From assembly GCA_948805675.1 (NCBI GenBank), contig CAQIBN010000014.1, positions 1-36,513 of the forward strand: a DNA stretch of 36,513 nucleotides, written 5' to 3'. Source of the DNA: an uncultured Clostridia bacterium (GTDB lineage Bacteria > Bacillota > Clostridia > TANB77 > CAG-508). Position 1 is the first letter of the stretch, and each line of letters begins with the position of its first letter. The notes under the pieces are model-generated. The model did no database searches. It was not told where the DNA came from and was given only the letters and a program-made list of their open reading frames with translations. Shown piece after piece: positions 18,526-26,793 of this stretch. The position numbers and the translations under genes were made by a program.

Positions 18526-20296
18526 TTATTTAATTAGACTTTTTAATTCTTCTATATTTTTCTTGTAGAAATTTATCGCATCTTCATATGGCTTGCTACT
18601 CTCTAAATCTACATCTACTATTTTTAGTAAATCTATTGATTTTTTTGTTTTTCCTTGTTTTAACATTTCTTTATATTTTTCTACATATCCTGACTCTTTA
18701 CTTAAAATCTTACTTGCTATAGCAATTGCAGCTGATATTCCAGTTGCATATTTATATACATAAAAACAACTGTAAAAATGTGGTATTCTTGCCCATTCAT
18801 ATTTAATATTTTCATCTACTTCTATAAAACTTCCAAAATATTTTTTGTTTAAATCATAATGAATATTATTTAAATCTTCTGCTGATAGCATTTGTCCTTC
18901 TTCTATTTTTTCATGTACTATTTTTTCGAATTCTGCAAACATTGCTTGTCTAAATAATGTTGCTCTTATCATTTCTAACATTTCATATATTAAACTTGCT
19001 TTTTTTACCTTATCAGTTTCATTTTTTATTTGATAACTACTTAATAATATTTCATTAACAGTTGATGCTACTTCTGCTACCATTATTGTATAACTTGCAT
19101 CTAATATATTTTGATTATTATCTGAGTAGTATGAATGCATTGCATGACCAAGTTCATGAGCAATAGTACTTGTATCTCTTTTATCTCCTATAAAATTAGT
19201 TAAAACAAATGGATGCAGACCATATATTCCCATACTATATGCTCCGAGCTCTTTTGTTTTCTTTTTCGTATACATCTATCCATCTATTATCAAAAGCTTC
19301 ATTTAGTAATTTAATATAATCTTCTCCAAGTATCGATAAAGCATTTAATACTTCTTCTTTTGCTTGTTCAAAAGTTATTGTTTCTGGCTTTAATTCTAAT
19401 GGATTACAATATATATCATACATATTAATTGAATCTAATTTTAATAATTCCTTTTTTAAACTTATAAATTCATGATTTACATTCATCATCTTACTTACAG
19501 TATTAATTAGAGTGTCATATACTTTAATACTTGCATCATCATGTATTACCGCCTTTTCTAATGATGATTTATAATTTCTTATTTTACTTGTTATAGTAGA
19601 ATATTTTACTCTTGATATATATAATTCTGTAATTGTATTTATATATTTTTGATAGGTATTGTACATTAAATTAAAAGCATCTTTTCTTACATTTCTGTTT
19701 TTGCTTTTTAGAAAATTTGTATACGTAGCATCTGTAAGCTCTATTTCATCTCCATTTTCATTTTTAATTTTTCCATATTTTAATTCTGCATTTGTAAATA
19801 TATCGTATGTATTTTCAGAGTTTGCAAAAATCTCAGAATAGCTTGATAATAAATTTTCTTCTTCTTTGCTTAATATATATTTTTTCTTTTCCAGAATTTC
19901 TTCAATATCTCTTTTATATTTGTTTAATTCCTTCTTTTCGTTAAAAAAGCCCTGAATTTTTGCTTCATTTTGGTTTATTATTTCTGGAGTAATGTATGAG
20001 ACTGCTATGCTAAAATCTGATTCTATTTTTTCTACTAATTTAAATAGTTTTATTGAGTCTTGATTTGCCATATCTAAATGATATTTTAGCATTCCATATG
20101 GATATATTTTTTCAAGTAATTGTTGTGCTTTTTCGTATAAAGAATATAAGTTATATAGATTTTCTGCTGAGTCACATAGCTTTCCTTGAAATTCTTTTAT
20201 TTTGTCTAGGATTTTGTATAATTCGTTTTTGCTGTTATTAAAATCTTCTTCGTTTTTAAAAATTTGTGTTAAGTCCCAATTATATTTGTTATCCAT
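18526..20296 (-). CDS. pepF: Oligoendopeptidase F, with one CGG recoding site
   Basis: M3-family zinc peptidase that degrades short peptides in the cytoplasm. I choose the ATG at 20296 (MDNKYNWDLTQIF) behind AAAGGAG; a longer frame upstream lacks support. An in-frame CGG (C at 19246) ends the first half at KRARSI and a stop. Skipping the C gives NKRAGAYSMGIYGLHPF, matching the family's conserved GAYS-G-YG-HP segment, and joins the second half, which holds the zinc motif HELGH (in STIAHELGHAMHSYYS). The total is 589 residues, as expected. The active site lies beyond the recoding site, so an unrecoded product would be inactive. Recoded residue is Gly351. Confidence 0.95.
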
Positions 20297-20312
20297 AAAT
20301 TTCTCCTTTGCT

Positions 20313-20347
20313 AAGTGTTCGTTTTGGATAGTTACAGATGAACACTT
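20313..20347. promoter_or_regulatory. Hairpin just upstream of pepF
   Basis: AAGTGTTC / GAACACTT with a 19-base loop, ending a few bases before the pepF ribosome site on the minus strand. On the plus strand it is followed by TTT. It could be a terminator or a leader element. Confidence 0.35.
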
Positions 20348-20448
20348 TTTATAAATATATTTAGGTTTTTGGAGGATTTGCCTATAAACCTTTATGTATG
20401 AATATATTTTCTTATATCTTGTATATGTATTTGTTTGTGTTATGGTTT

Positions 20449-21446
20449 CTACCATTTATTTTTATTTGTATCTATTTCATTATATAAGCATTTGTCTCCG
20501 ACATTTGATTTTTCTTGCTAATTTGAATGATTGTTTATCTTTTTTCGTAACAATTATTTTCTTAATGTTATCTTTTGTGCAGATGTCTAAAGTTATTTTT
20601 CCTGATTCTATTTTAGGATGTCTTAATATTCTAATTTCTGCTTTTTTGTATGGTATTTTAGAAAAGGCTATATATGAGAATTTTTCGTCTTCGTATGCAA
20701 CTATTCCTTGTTTTAATTGTTTGTGTATTTTGTTTCTTGCTATTCTGCAGGTTGCGTGACACCAATCTTCTTTTGGAAGCATGCACTCTTTTTCATGTGT
20801 ACATGGTGCAATTACTTTAGCTCCTATTTTTATTAATTCTCTTCTTATTTCCATTAGACTTTTATATCCGTATTGGTGTTCCTGGTTCTATTATAACTAA
20901 TACTTTTTCTGTGGAACTCCATAGTTTTTCTAATACTTTCATTCTTTCGTCTTTTTTCATTTCATTCAATACATATGATGCAATTACAAGCTCTGCTTTT
21001 TCTTCTATATTATCTTTTACTAAATCTCTTTGTAACCATTTTGATTTTTTTAAACTTTCTAAATTAGAGAACTTTACTAAATCTTCCCCAAGTTCAAGCA
21101 TAGCATTTTCTCTTTCTAAACAAACTATATTGCTAACATCTAACAATTCACTTGCTGCCCAAGATGCTGCTCCTGTACCTGCGCCGGCATCTAGCATGGT
21201 ATGTATTTCATCTTCTATTAAATTAAAAGTATGTTTTAGAGCTTTATATACAGCACCATATGTTGCTGGCATTCTAAATAAACTATATGCTATAGCCTCT
21301 TTACTTGTTGTTAAAAGCCTCTTACTATTTCCACTTTCATTTCTATATTTCTCTGAAAGATTTTTGGTATTTTTAATTAATTCTTTTATTTGACTACTAT
21401 TTATTCTAACTTCTAGTTCATTTCTTAATTCTATTGGTAAATCCAT
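20449..21446 (-). CDS. Rsm22-like small-ribosomal-subunit methyltransferase, with two CGG recoding sites
   Basis: The corrected protein is 331 residues. The N-terminal half is a Rossmann methyltransferase: MLDAGAGTGAASWAA (SAM-binding loop, near residue 85), ASYVLNEM (acidic/catalytic region) and IIEPGTP. CGG with C at 20870 would stop translation; skipping it gives EPGTPIGYKSLMEIRREL and joins a second part with a Cys cluster (CTHEKECMLPKEDWCHATC), the likely iron-sulfur site of Rsm22 proteins. A second CGG (C at 20500) near the end gives ARKIKCGDKCLYNE after skipping; bacterial homologues end in a similar K-W-G-D motif. Recoded residues are Gly193 and Gly316. The rRNA target is not established. 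Confidence 0.85.
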
Positions 21447-21670
21447 ATATGCTCCTTATTACATCTTTCTTATTTAGTTTTTTAATTGGTATTTTCTATT
21501 TTATTTGAAATATCATTATTCTAATATGTTAAGATACTACCACAAAATCTAATAATTTGCAATCTATTAAATTTATAAATATATGATGAACATAAGTTTT
21601 ATTTTTTATCAAAAACTATTGATTTTTTGTATAATTTTATTATAGTTTTTTATTTTTAACATTAAATTTT
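21447..21670. other. Intergenic gap upstream of the Rsm22-like gene
   Basis: AT-rich; should contain the promoter of the methyltransferase gene. Nothing else recognised. Confidence 0.45.
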
Positions 21671-21716
21671 GCCGTTTTAATTCGTAAATTTTATATAATT
21701 TACAAATTAAAACGGC
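21671..21716. terminator. Long hairpin downstream of the TPM gene
   Basis: GCCGTTTTAATT / AATTAAAACGGC plus inner GTAAA / TTTAC form a stem of about 17 bp. It lies 95 bases beyond the TPM-gene stop. No clear T-run directly follows on the minus strand. The CGG here is non-coding. Confidence 0.5.
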
Positions 21717-21811
21717 ATTACTATTTTTATATTTTTGAACTATTTCCATTTTGGAATAAGATTGATTTTTTTAATATTTATTTACTCTATAATTTTCTTT
21801 TTAATACTTCT

Positions 21812-22733
21812 TTAAAATCCTCTTGAGCTTCCGCCACCTCCTGATGAACCTCCTCCACCAGAAAAGCCTCCGCCTGAGCCGTCCTGAAAAGCCTCCTCCA
21901 GAGCCACCATGGAAACCTCCTCCGCCTCCGAAAGAATATCCATCCGGTTTGATGATAAAATGTATCCTCCTACGTTTCCAATTAATCCCATTATTATATT
22001 AATAATTATTAAGGAAACTGATTTAGTAATTATATATGTTATTATACCTAGCACTAATGCATATATTATAATTAATATTGTTGTTTTAATTTTTTTAGCT
22101 TTATGTTTATTTATAGCAGAAATAACATATCCAAACATAACACTAACATACAATACAGAAAAATTAATATTTTCACTACTTGTATTATTTTCTAATTTTA
22201 TAGCTTGTTCTTGCTTTATATCTACATTATATTCGTTTGCAATTATGTTTAAAAAAGCACTAAATCCATTTTTTATACCTTCATTCCAATTGTTATTTTT
22301 TAAATATGGTATTATATATTCATCTTGAATTCTACCAGTTTTAGCATCTGGTAAAATTCCTTCTAAGCCATATCCTACTTCTACTCTAAACTTTCTTTCT
22401 TCTAAAGCTAATAGTAAAAGTAATCCATTATTTTTGTTTTTGTCTCCAATTCCAAACTCTCTAAAAACTCGAGTAGCATATTCCTCTAAAGACTGTCCTT
22501 CTAAAGAAGGAACAGTAACTACTACAATTTGAGCACCGAGTTTTACTTTTTAAACTTTGATTTGCATTCATGATATAACTTTTTGTTTCTTCATTTAATA
22601 TTCCTGCATAATCATTAACATAGAAATCATTTGTAGGCTTAACTACTGCTTTTACACATCCTCCACAAAGAATAATAAAACTTATCATTAAAAAAATTAT
22701 CTTTTTCAATACTTTTTTATTCAAAGTTAACAC
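21812..22733 (-). CDS. TPM-domain (YgcG-like) membrane protein, with four CGG recoding sites
   Basis: I take the GTG at 22733 as start, 6 bases after GGGAGG and overlapping the end of lemA. The protein has an N-terminal lipoprotein-like signal (IIFLMISFIILCGGC), then the TPM domain: VNDYAGILNEE, KTGAQIVVVTVPSLEG and VEVGYGLEG. Two or three membrane helices and a Gly-rich tail follow. In-frame CGGs have C at 22538, 21946, 21930 and 21881. The first would end the protein at residue 80. The last three sum to one codon, so the normal reading returns to frame but turns a Gly-rich tail into RMDILSEAEEV-type sequence. Skipping each C gives NGWIFFGGGGGFHGG and FSGGSGGGFSGGGG, the tail usual for this family. 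Length 305 residues. Confidence 0.88.
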
Positions 22734-23283
22734 TTGGAACCTCCCTGCTTGATTCTTTTGCTTCAAAGTATTGCTTTTGTTCAAATCCAAACATTCCAGC
22801 TAAAATATTTCCTGGGAATTTTTTTACTTTTAGATTATAATCTTTTACAGCATCATTATAGTCTTTTCTTGCTACTGCTATTCTATTTTCTGTTCCTGAT
22901 AATTCATCAGATAATTGTATAAAATTTTGAGAAGATTTTAAATCTGGATAATTTTCTACTATTACCATTAATGCATTTAAAGATGATGAAAGTTCATTGT
23001 TTGCATTTGATTTTTCTTCTACACTATTTGCATTCATTAATTTAGTTCTTGCATCTGTTATGCTATTTATTATTTCTGTTTCATGTGATGTATATCCTTT
23101 TACAGTACTTACTAAATTTGGAATTAAGTCTGCTCTTCTTTCCAGCATTACATCTAGGTTAGAAAGCCCCCTGTCTACCGCTTCTGATTTTGAAACTAAT
23201 CCATTATAACTTCCTACTAAAAATATAGCTATAATTACTACTACTGCAATTATGCTAATTAAAATAATACTTGACTTTTTCAT
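22717..23283 (-). CDS. lemA: LemA family membrane protein
   Basis: Start chosen at the ATG at 23283 behind GGAGG (in ATGGAGGTAAATGAT), giving 188 residues. It has one N-terminal membrane helix (IILISIIAVVVIIAIFLVG), then the long helical LemA domain with VDRGLSNLDVMLERRADLIP and NLVSTVKGYTSHE. LemA and TPM proteins are often encoded together in Firmicutes; here they overlap, suggesting a joint cell-envelope role. A GCG GTA codon pair contains CGG across a boundary and does not shift the frame. Confidence 0.92.
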   Translation of the reverse strand: MKKSSIILISIIAVVVIIAIFLVGSYNGLVSKSEAVDRGLSNLDVMLERRADLIPNLVSTVKGYTSHETEIINSITDARTKLMNANSVEEKSNANNELSSSLNALMVIVENYPDLKSSQNFIQLSDELSGTENRIAVARKDYNDAVKDYNLKVKKFPGNILAGMFGFEQKQYFEAKESSREVPSVNFE

Positions 23284-23413
23284 ATCATTTACCTCCATTT
23301 CATTTTGAAATGATTTTATCATATAAAGATAGTATATACAATAAAATTTATTTTAGTTTTATAAATCAAATAATTATTATTAGTATTCACAGCTTATTTA
23401 AAAGTATATACTA

Positions 23414-23459
23414 GCATAGCAATTGGTTTAAATTATACATATATAACCAATTGCTATGC
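23414..23459. repeat. 15-bp perfect inverted repeat, possible terminator of metK
   Basis: GCATAGCAATTGGTT (23414-23428) and AACCAATTGCTATGC (23445-23459). It lies between metK and lemA. No strong T-run follows on either strand, so it may be a transcript-end structure or a protein-binding site. Confidence 0.4.
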
Positions 23460-23542
23460 GGTAACATTATCTCTTTAAAATCAAAAGCTATCACTAATAA
23501 CAAATTACTCCATATTTTAATATAGAGTAATTAAAATCTTTA

Positions 23543-24685
23543 TTAAATTTTTATGATTTTCTCCCATGGCATATCTTCTTTTCCAAAATGTCCATAGTTT
23601 GTTGTTTTACTATAAATTGGATTTCTTAAATTTAATGTTTTTATAATTCCTGTTGGTGTTAAGTCAAAATTTTCTTCAATCTTTTTTATTATTTCATTTT
23701 CTGGAATAGTATTTGTACCAAAAGTATCTACATAAATAGAAACAGGTTTTGCAACACCAATACTATATGCAATTTGAATTTCACATTTTTTTGCATATCC
23801 ATTTGCTACAATATTTTTAGCAATATATCTTGCCATATATGCACCACTTCTATCTACCTTAGTAGGGTCTTTTCCAGAAAAAGCTCCTCCTCCATGTCTT
23901 GCAAATCCACCATATGTATCTACTATAATCTTTCTACCTGTTAAACCAGTATCACCTAAAGGTCCTCCAATTACAAATCGACCTGTTGGATTAATAAAAT
24001 ACTTTGTTTCGTCATCTAAAAGTTCTTTTGGTACAATCACATTAATAATTTTTTCTTTAATCTCTTTTTTTAAATCTTCTAAAAGAACATTTTCTTCATG
24101 TTGAGCAGAAATAACAATTGTATCTATTCTCTTAGGAACTTCATCTTCATATTCAACTGTTACTTGAACTTTTCCATCTGGTCTTAATCCTTTTATTACT
24201 CCTAGCTTTCTTACTTCTGTTAGTCTTTTAGCAAGTTTATGTGATAAATATATTGGCATTGGCAAAAAAGCCCTAGTTTCATCAGTTGCGAAGCCAAACA
24301 TCATTCCTTGGTCTCCTGCACCTTCTGATTCTACTCCCTTATTTTCTTTTTCTTCTAATGATTTATCTACTCCAATTGCAATATCTGGTGATTGTTTAGA
24401 AATATTTAATAATACTTTGCAAGTTCTGTAATCTATATCTGCAAAAGCGTTATCATATCCAATTTCTTTTATTGTTTGTCTTACTATTTCTTCAATATTA
24501 ACTTCTTTTTTTGATGTGATTTCTCCAGTTACTACTACTTGTCCTTTTCCTGCAACAGTTTCACATGCTACTCTTGCTAAAGAATCCTCTTTTAAATATG
24601 CATCTAATATTTTATCTGATATTGTATCACATAATTTATCTGGATGTCCTTCTGTTACACTTTCTGATGTAAATAATCTTTTCAT
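23543..24685 (-). CDS. metK: S-adenosylmethionine synthetase
   Basis: Makes SAM from methionine and ATP. The 380-residue protein has the family landmarks GHPDKLCDTISDKILD near residue 15, GAGDQGMMFGFA near 120 and GGGAFSGKDPTKVDRS near 255. The ATG at 24685 follows a GGAGG ribosome site. No in-frame CGG, so the standard code reads it intact despite its many glycines. It is preceded by a SAM-I riboswitch, giving feedback control by its product. Confidence 0.97.
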   Translation of the reverse strand: MKRLFTSESVTEGHPDKLCDTISDKILDAYLKEDSLARVACETVAGKGQVVVTGEITSKKEVNIEEIVRQTIKEIGYDNAFADIDYRTCKVLLNISKQSPDIAIGVDKSLEEKENKGVESEGAGDQGMMFGFATDETRAFLPMPIYLSHKLAKRLTEVRKLGVIKGLRPDGKVQVTVEYEDEVPKRIDTIVISAQHEENVLLEDLKKEIKEKIINVIVPKELLDDETKYFINPTGRFVIGGPLGDTGLTGRKIIVDTYGGFARHGGGAFSGKDPTKVDRSGAYMARYIAKNIVANGYAKKCEIQIAYSIGVAKPVSIYVDTFGTNTIPENEIIKKIEENFDLTPTGIIKTLNLRNPIYSKTTNYGHFGKEDMPWEKIIKI

Positions 24686-24782
24686 ATATATTCCTCCTTT
24701 TCTTTATCTGTTATCTATTTTATTTACTAGCTAATTGCCAAGTAGAACTTTTAGTATTTTGGCAAACTTTTCATTTTATTTT

Positions 24783-24826
24783 GATAAAAAACAACAAAAC
24801 CTTTGCAATTTTTTATAGCAAAGGTT
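24783..24826 (-). terminator. Riboswitch terminator of metK
   Basis: AACCTTTGC / GCAAAGGTT (24798-24806 and 24818-24826), followed on the minus strand by TTTTGTTGTTTTTT. It sits between the SAM aptamer and metK, as the expression platform should. Confidence 0.85.
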
Positions 24827-24850
24827 AATAATAAAAATAACTTCATGTTC

Positions 24851-24955
24851 TTATCATCAGCCAAAGCTAAATTATGCTTTGTCGGTATTAGCACCTTATT
24901 TTTTAATAGGTTGCTGTGGAGTCATAAAGCCGATTCTCTCGTCCACTCTAGATAA
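24851..24955 (-). promoter_or_regulatory. SAM-I (S-box) riboswitch aptamer
   Basis: The minus strand shows P1 ends TTATC / GATAA, the conserved GACGAGAGAATCGG segment, CAGCAACC and AGGTGCTAATACC, all in canonical order. With the downstream terminator it should switch metK off at high SAM. Its CGG is in RNA and not translated. Confidence 0.93.
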
Positions 24956-25061
24956 CATATATTGTTTTATATAATAATACTTTTTCGTTATTATGTCAAT
25001 ACATTTTTATAATTTCTATTAATAATTGGTTATGGGGTAATGATTTTATTTATTTTTATCA

Positions 25062-25090
25062 TTGTAGTTTTTATAAAATCATGTTATAAT
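25062..25090 (+). promoter_or_regulatory. Sigma-A promoter of the ROK gene
   Basis: TTGTAG (25062-25067) and TATAAT (25085-25090) with a 17-base spacer. Confidence 0.65.
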
Positions 25091-25125
25091 TTTAAACATA
25101 CCAAATTATATGGAGGTTTATTTAT

Positions 25126-25953
25126 ATGATTATGCAATTGAACAATCTCTGTGGCATTGATATTGGTTGTACTAATATTAAAATGGCTGCAATAATTGAT
25201 GGTATCGTTTATAAACGGATAATTCCATCTGGCGACAATCTTTCACAAGATTCTCTCATACAAGCAATTACCTCTTTTTATCGTTCTTTCAATCATGGTT
25301 TTGATGGACTTGGAATTGCTTTCTCTGGATGTACTACTAACGGTTATAACATTTACCACACAACACTTCCATGTCTTGATAATTTAGCTACTAAAGATTT
25401 TTATCATTTAACTAAAAATGTACTGTTTATAAATGATTCTAATGCAACTGCTCTTGCTGGACTATTGGAATATCCTAATGCAAAAGTTTTACTTGGAATT
25501 ACTAATGGTACTGGTATAGGTTTAGGAATTACTATTAATGGTAAACTTTTTACTGGCGGAAATGGACTTGCTGGTGAAATATATGGCAATCCTATCTTTA
25601 ACTTTAGCACTAATCCTACCAAGGTCGGAAAACTATGCTCTGGTTCGAAAATTTTGAAAATAAAGAATTCTACATCAACTGATACTGATGTAATTACAAC
25701 AGCTTCACATTATATGGGAAGTGTATTAGTTTCTTTAATACATGTCTTTAATCCTAATATACTCTATTTTTCTGGCGGAGGCTTTAACTTTCCAAATTAT
25801 CTAGACTTAACTAAAGAATTTATTGGCCAAAATACTTATTCGCATTTTTTGAATAATCTCGTTATGGCATCTTCGAGTTTTGATAGTCTTTCAGGTTGCT
25901 TTGGTGCAATGAAATTTATCAAAGAATCTTGTTGGGAAATAAAAATCTGTTAA
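25126..25953 (+). CDS. ROK-family protein, probably a shortened sugar kinase, likely acquired
   Basis: The 275-residue protein has the actin-like ATP-binding start CGIDIGCTNIKMAAI, then VLFINDSNATALAG (with the catalytic-type Asp), LLGITNGTGIGLGITING and FNPNILYFSGGGF. The usual ROK zinc motif (CxCGxxGC) is missing, as is part of the lid, so a regulatory or altered-substrate role is possible. It has its own promoter, a GGAGG site and a terminator. It has one in-frame CGG (25216-25218) that must be read as Arg: skipping C would give Gly and then TAA at once. This breaks the recoding rule seen in native genes. Confidence 0.8.
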   Translation: MIMQLNNLCGIDIGCTNIKMAAIIDGIVYKRIIPSGDNLSQDSLIQAITSFYRSFNHGFDGLGIAFSGCTTNGYNIYHTTLPCLDNLATKDFYHLTKNVLFINDSNATALAGLLEYPNAKVLLGITNGTGIGLGITINGKLFTGGNGLAGEIYGNPIFNFSTNPTKVGKLCSGSKILKIKNSTSTDTDVITTASHYMGSVLVSLIHVFNPNILYFSGGGFNFPNYLDLTKEFIGQNTYSHFLNNLVMASSSFDSLSGCFGAMKFIKESCWEIKIC

Positions 25954-25975
25954 TTTTTAACAGATTTTTATTTTT
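25941..25975. terminator. Bidirectional terminator between ROK and HAD genes
   Basis: Stem AAAAATCTGTTAA / TTAACAGATTTTT with T-rich flanks on both strands; it overlaps the end of the ROK gene and abuts the HAD stop. Confidence 0.8.
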
Positions 25976-26780
25976 ATAATTTATTTAAAACTTTTGCAAC
26001 ACCATTTTCGTCATTTGTATCTGTTTCATAATTTGCTATCTTTTTAGCAATTACTACAGCATTTCCCATTGCAACAGAATTTGGAGTTATTTCAAACATT
26101 GATATATCATTTTCTCCATCTCCTATTGCAATTATCTCCTCTGCTTTTATTCCCAAATAGTTACACATTTTCTTTACAGCACTTCCTTTAGATACATTTT
26201 TTGAGGTTATATCACAATAATAGTTTTTGCTTGGTTCCAAATTAGAATTTTTTAATCTTTTTGATTCATTTATTATTTTCACATCTTTAAAATTTTTCTC
26301 TAAATACTTCTTAAAATCTTGCATTTTTCTTAAGTCTTTATTTGACATAACACATTGTACTATTTCCTCATTTTCTATTATCTCTACTAATTCAGAAATT
26401 AGCAATTCATTAACTTTCTCATCTGGATAGGCAGCAATATTTAAAACCAACTTATGTTTATAATTTAATTTTATTGTATAGACATTTTCATCAGCATATT
26501 TTAATAATTTTAATATAGTTTTTTTATCTATACTTTCATTATATATCTCTTTATTTTTTTCTATATCATAACAAGATGCGCCATTGGATGAAATTATATA
26601 TGGACTTGTTCCTATTTTTCTCCCATAACTAATAGCTTCATTTCTAGATCTTCCTGATGTTAATATGATTTTTATATTCTTTTTTATGCAATTGCTTATT
26701 GCTTCCTTTGTTTCTTCTGTAACTTCTCGATTACTATTTGTCAATGTTTCATCAATATCTATAAATACTGCTTTTATCAT
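25974..26780 (-). CDS. Cof-type HAD phosphatase
   Basis: The 268-residue protein begins with motif I, VFIDIDETLTNSNREV (two catalytic Asp), has LTSGRSRNEAISYGRKIG (motif II region), a C2-type cap domain and the final motif AIGDGENDISMFEI. Such cytosolic enzymes dephosphorylate sugar phosphates or cofactors; the substrate is unknown. It ends one base within the shared terminator and lies 13 bases after the GH3 gene start, so it is likely co-transcribed with bglX. No in-frame CGG. Confidence 0.92.
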   Translation of the reverse strand: MIKAVFIDIDETLTNSNREVTEETKEAISNCIKKNIKIILTSGRSRNEAISYGRKIGTSPYIISSNGASCYDIEKNKEIYNESIDKKTILKLLKYADENVYTIKLNYKHKLVLNIAAYPDEKVNELLISELVEIIENEEIVQCVMSNKDLRKMQDFKKYLEKNFKDVKIINESKRLKNSNLEPSKNYYCDITSKNVSKGSAVKKMCNYLGIKAEEIIAIGDGENDISMFEITPNSVAMGNAVVIAKKIANYETDTNDENGVAKVLNKL

Positions 26781-26793
26781 TTTTCCTCTTTCC

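Noticed and set aside
20297..20455. N-terminal extension of pepF from 20455
   Set aside because: It overlaps the corrected end of the Rsm22-like gene, lacks a ribosome site and is not family-like. MDNKYNWDLTQIF at 20296 is preceded by AAAGGAG.
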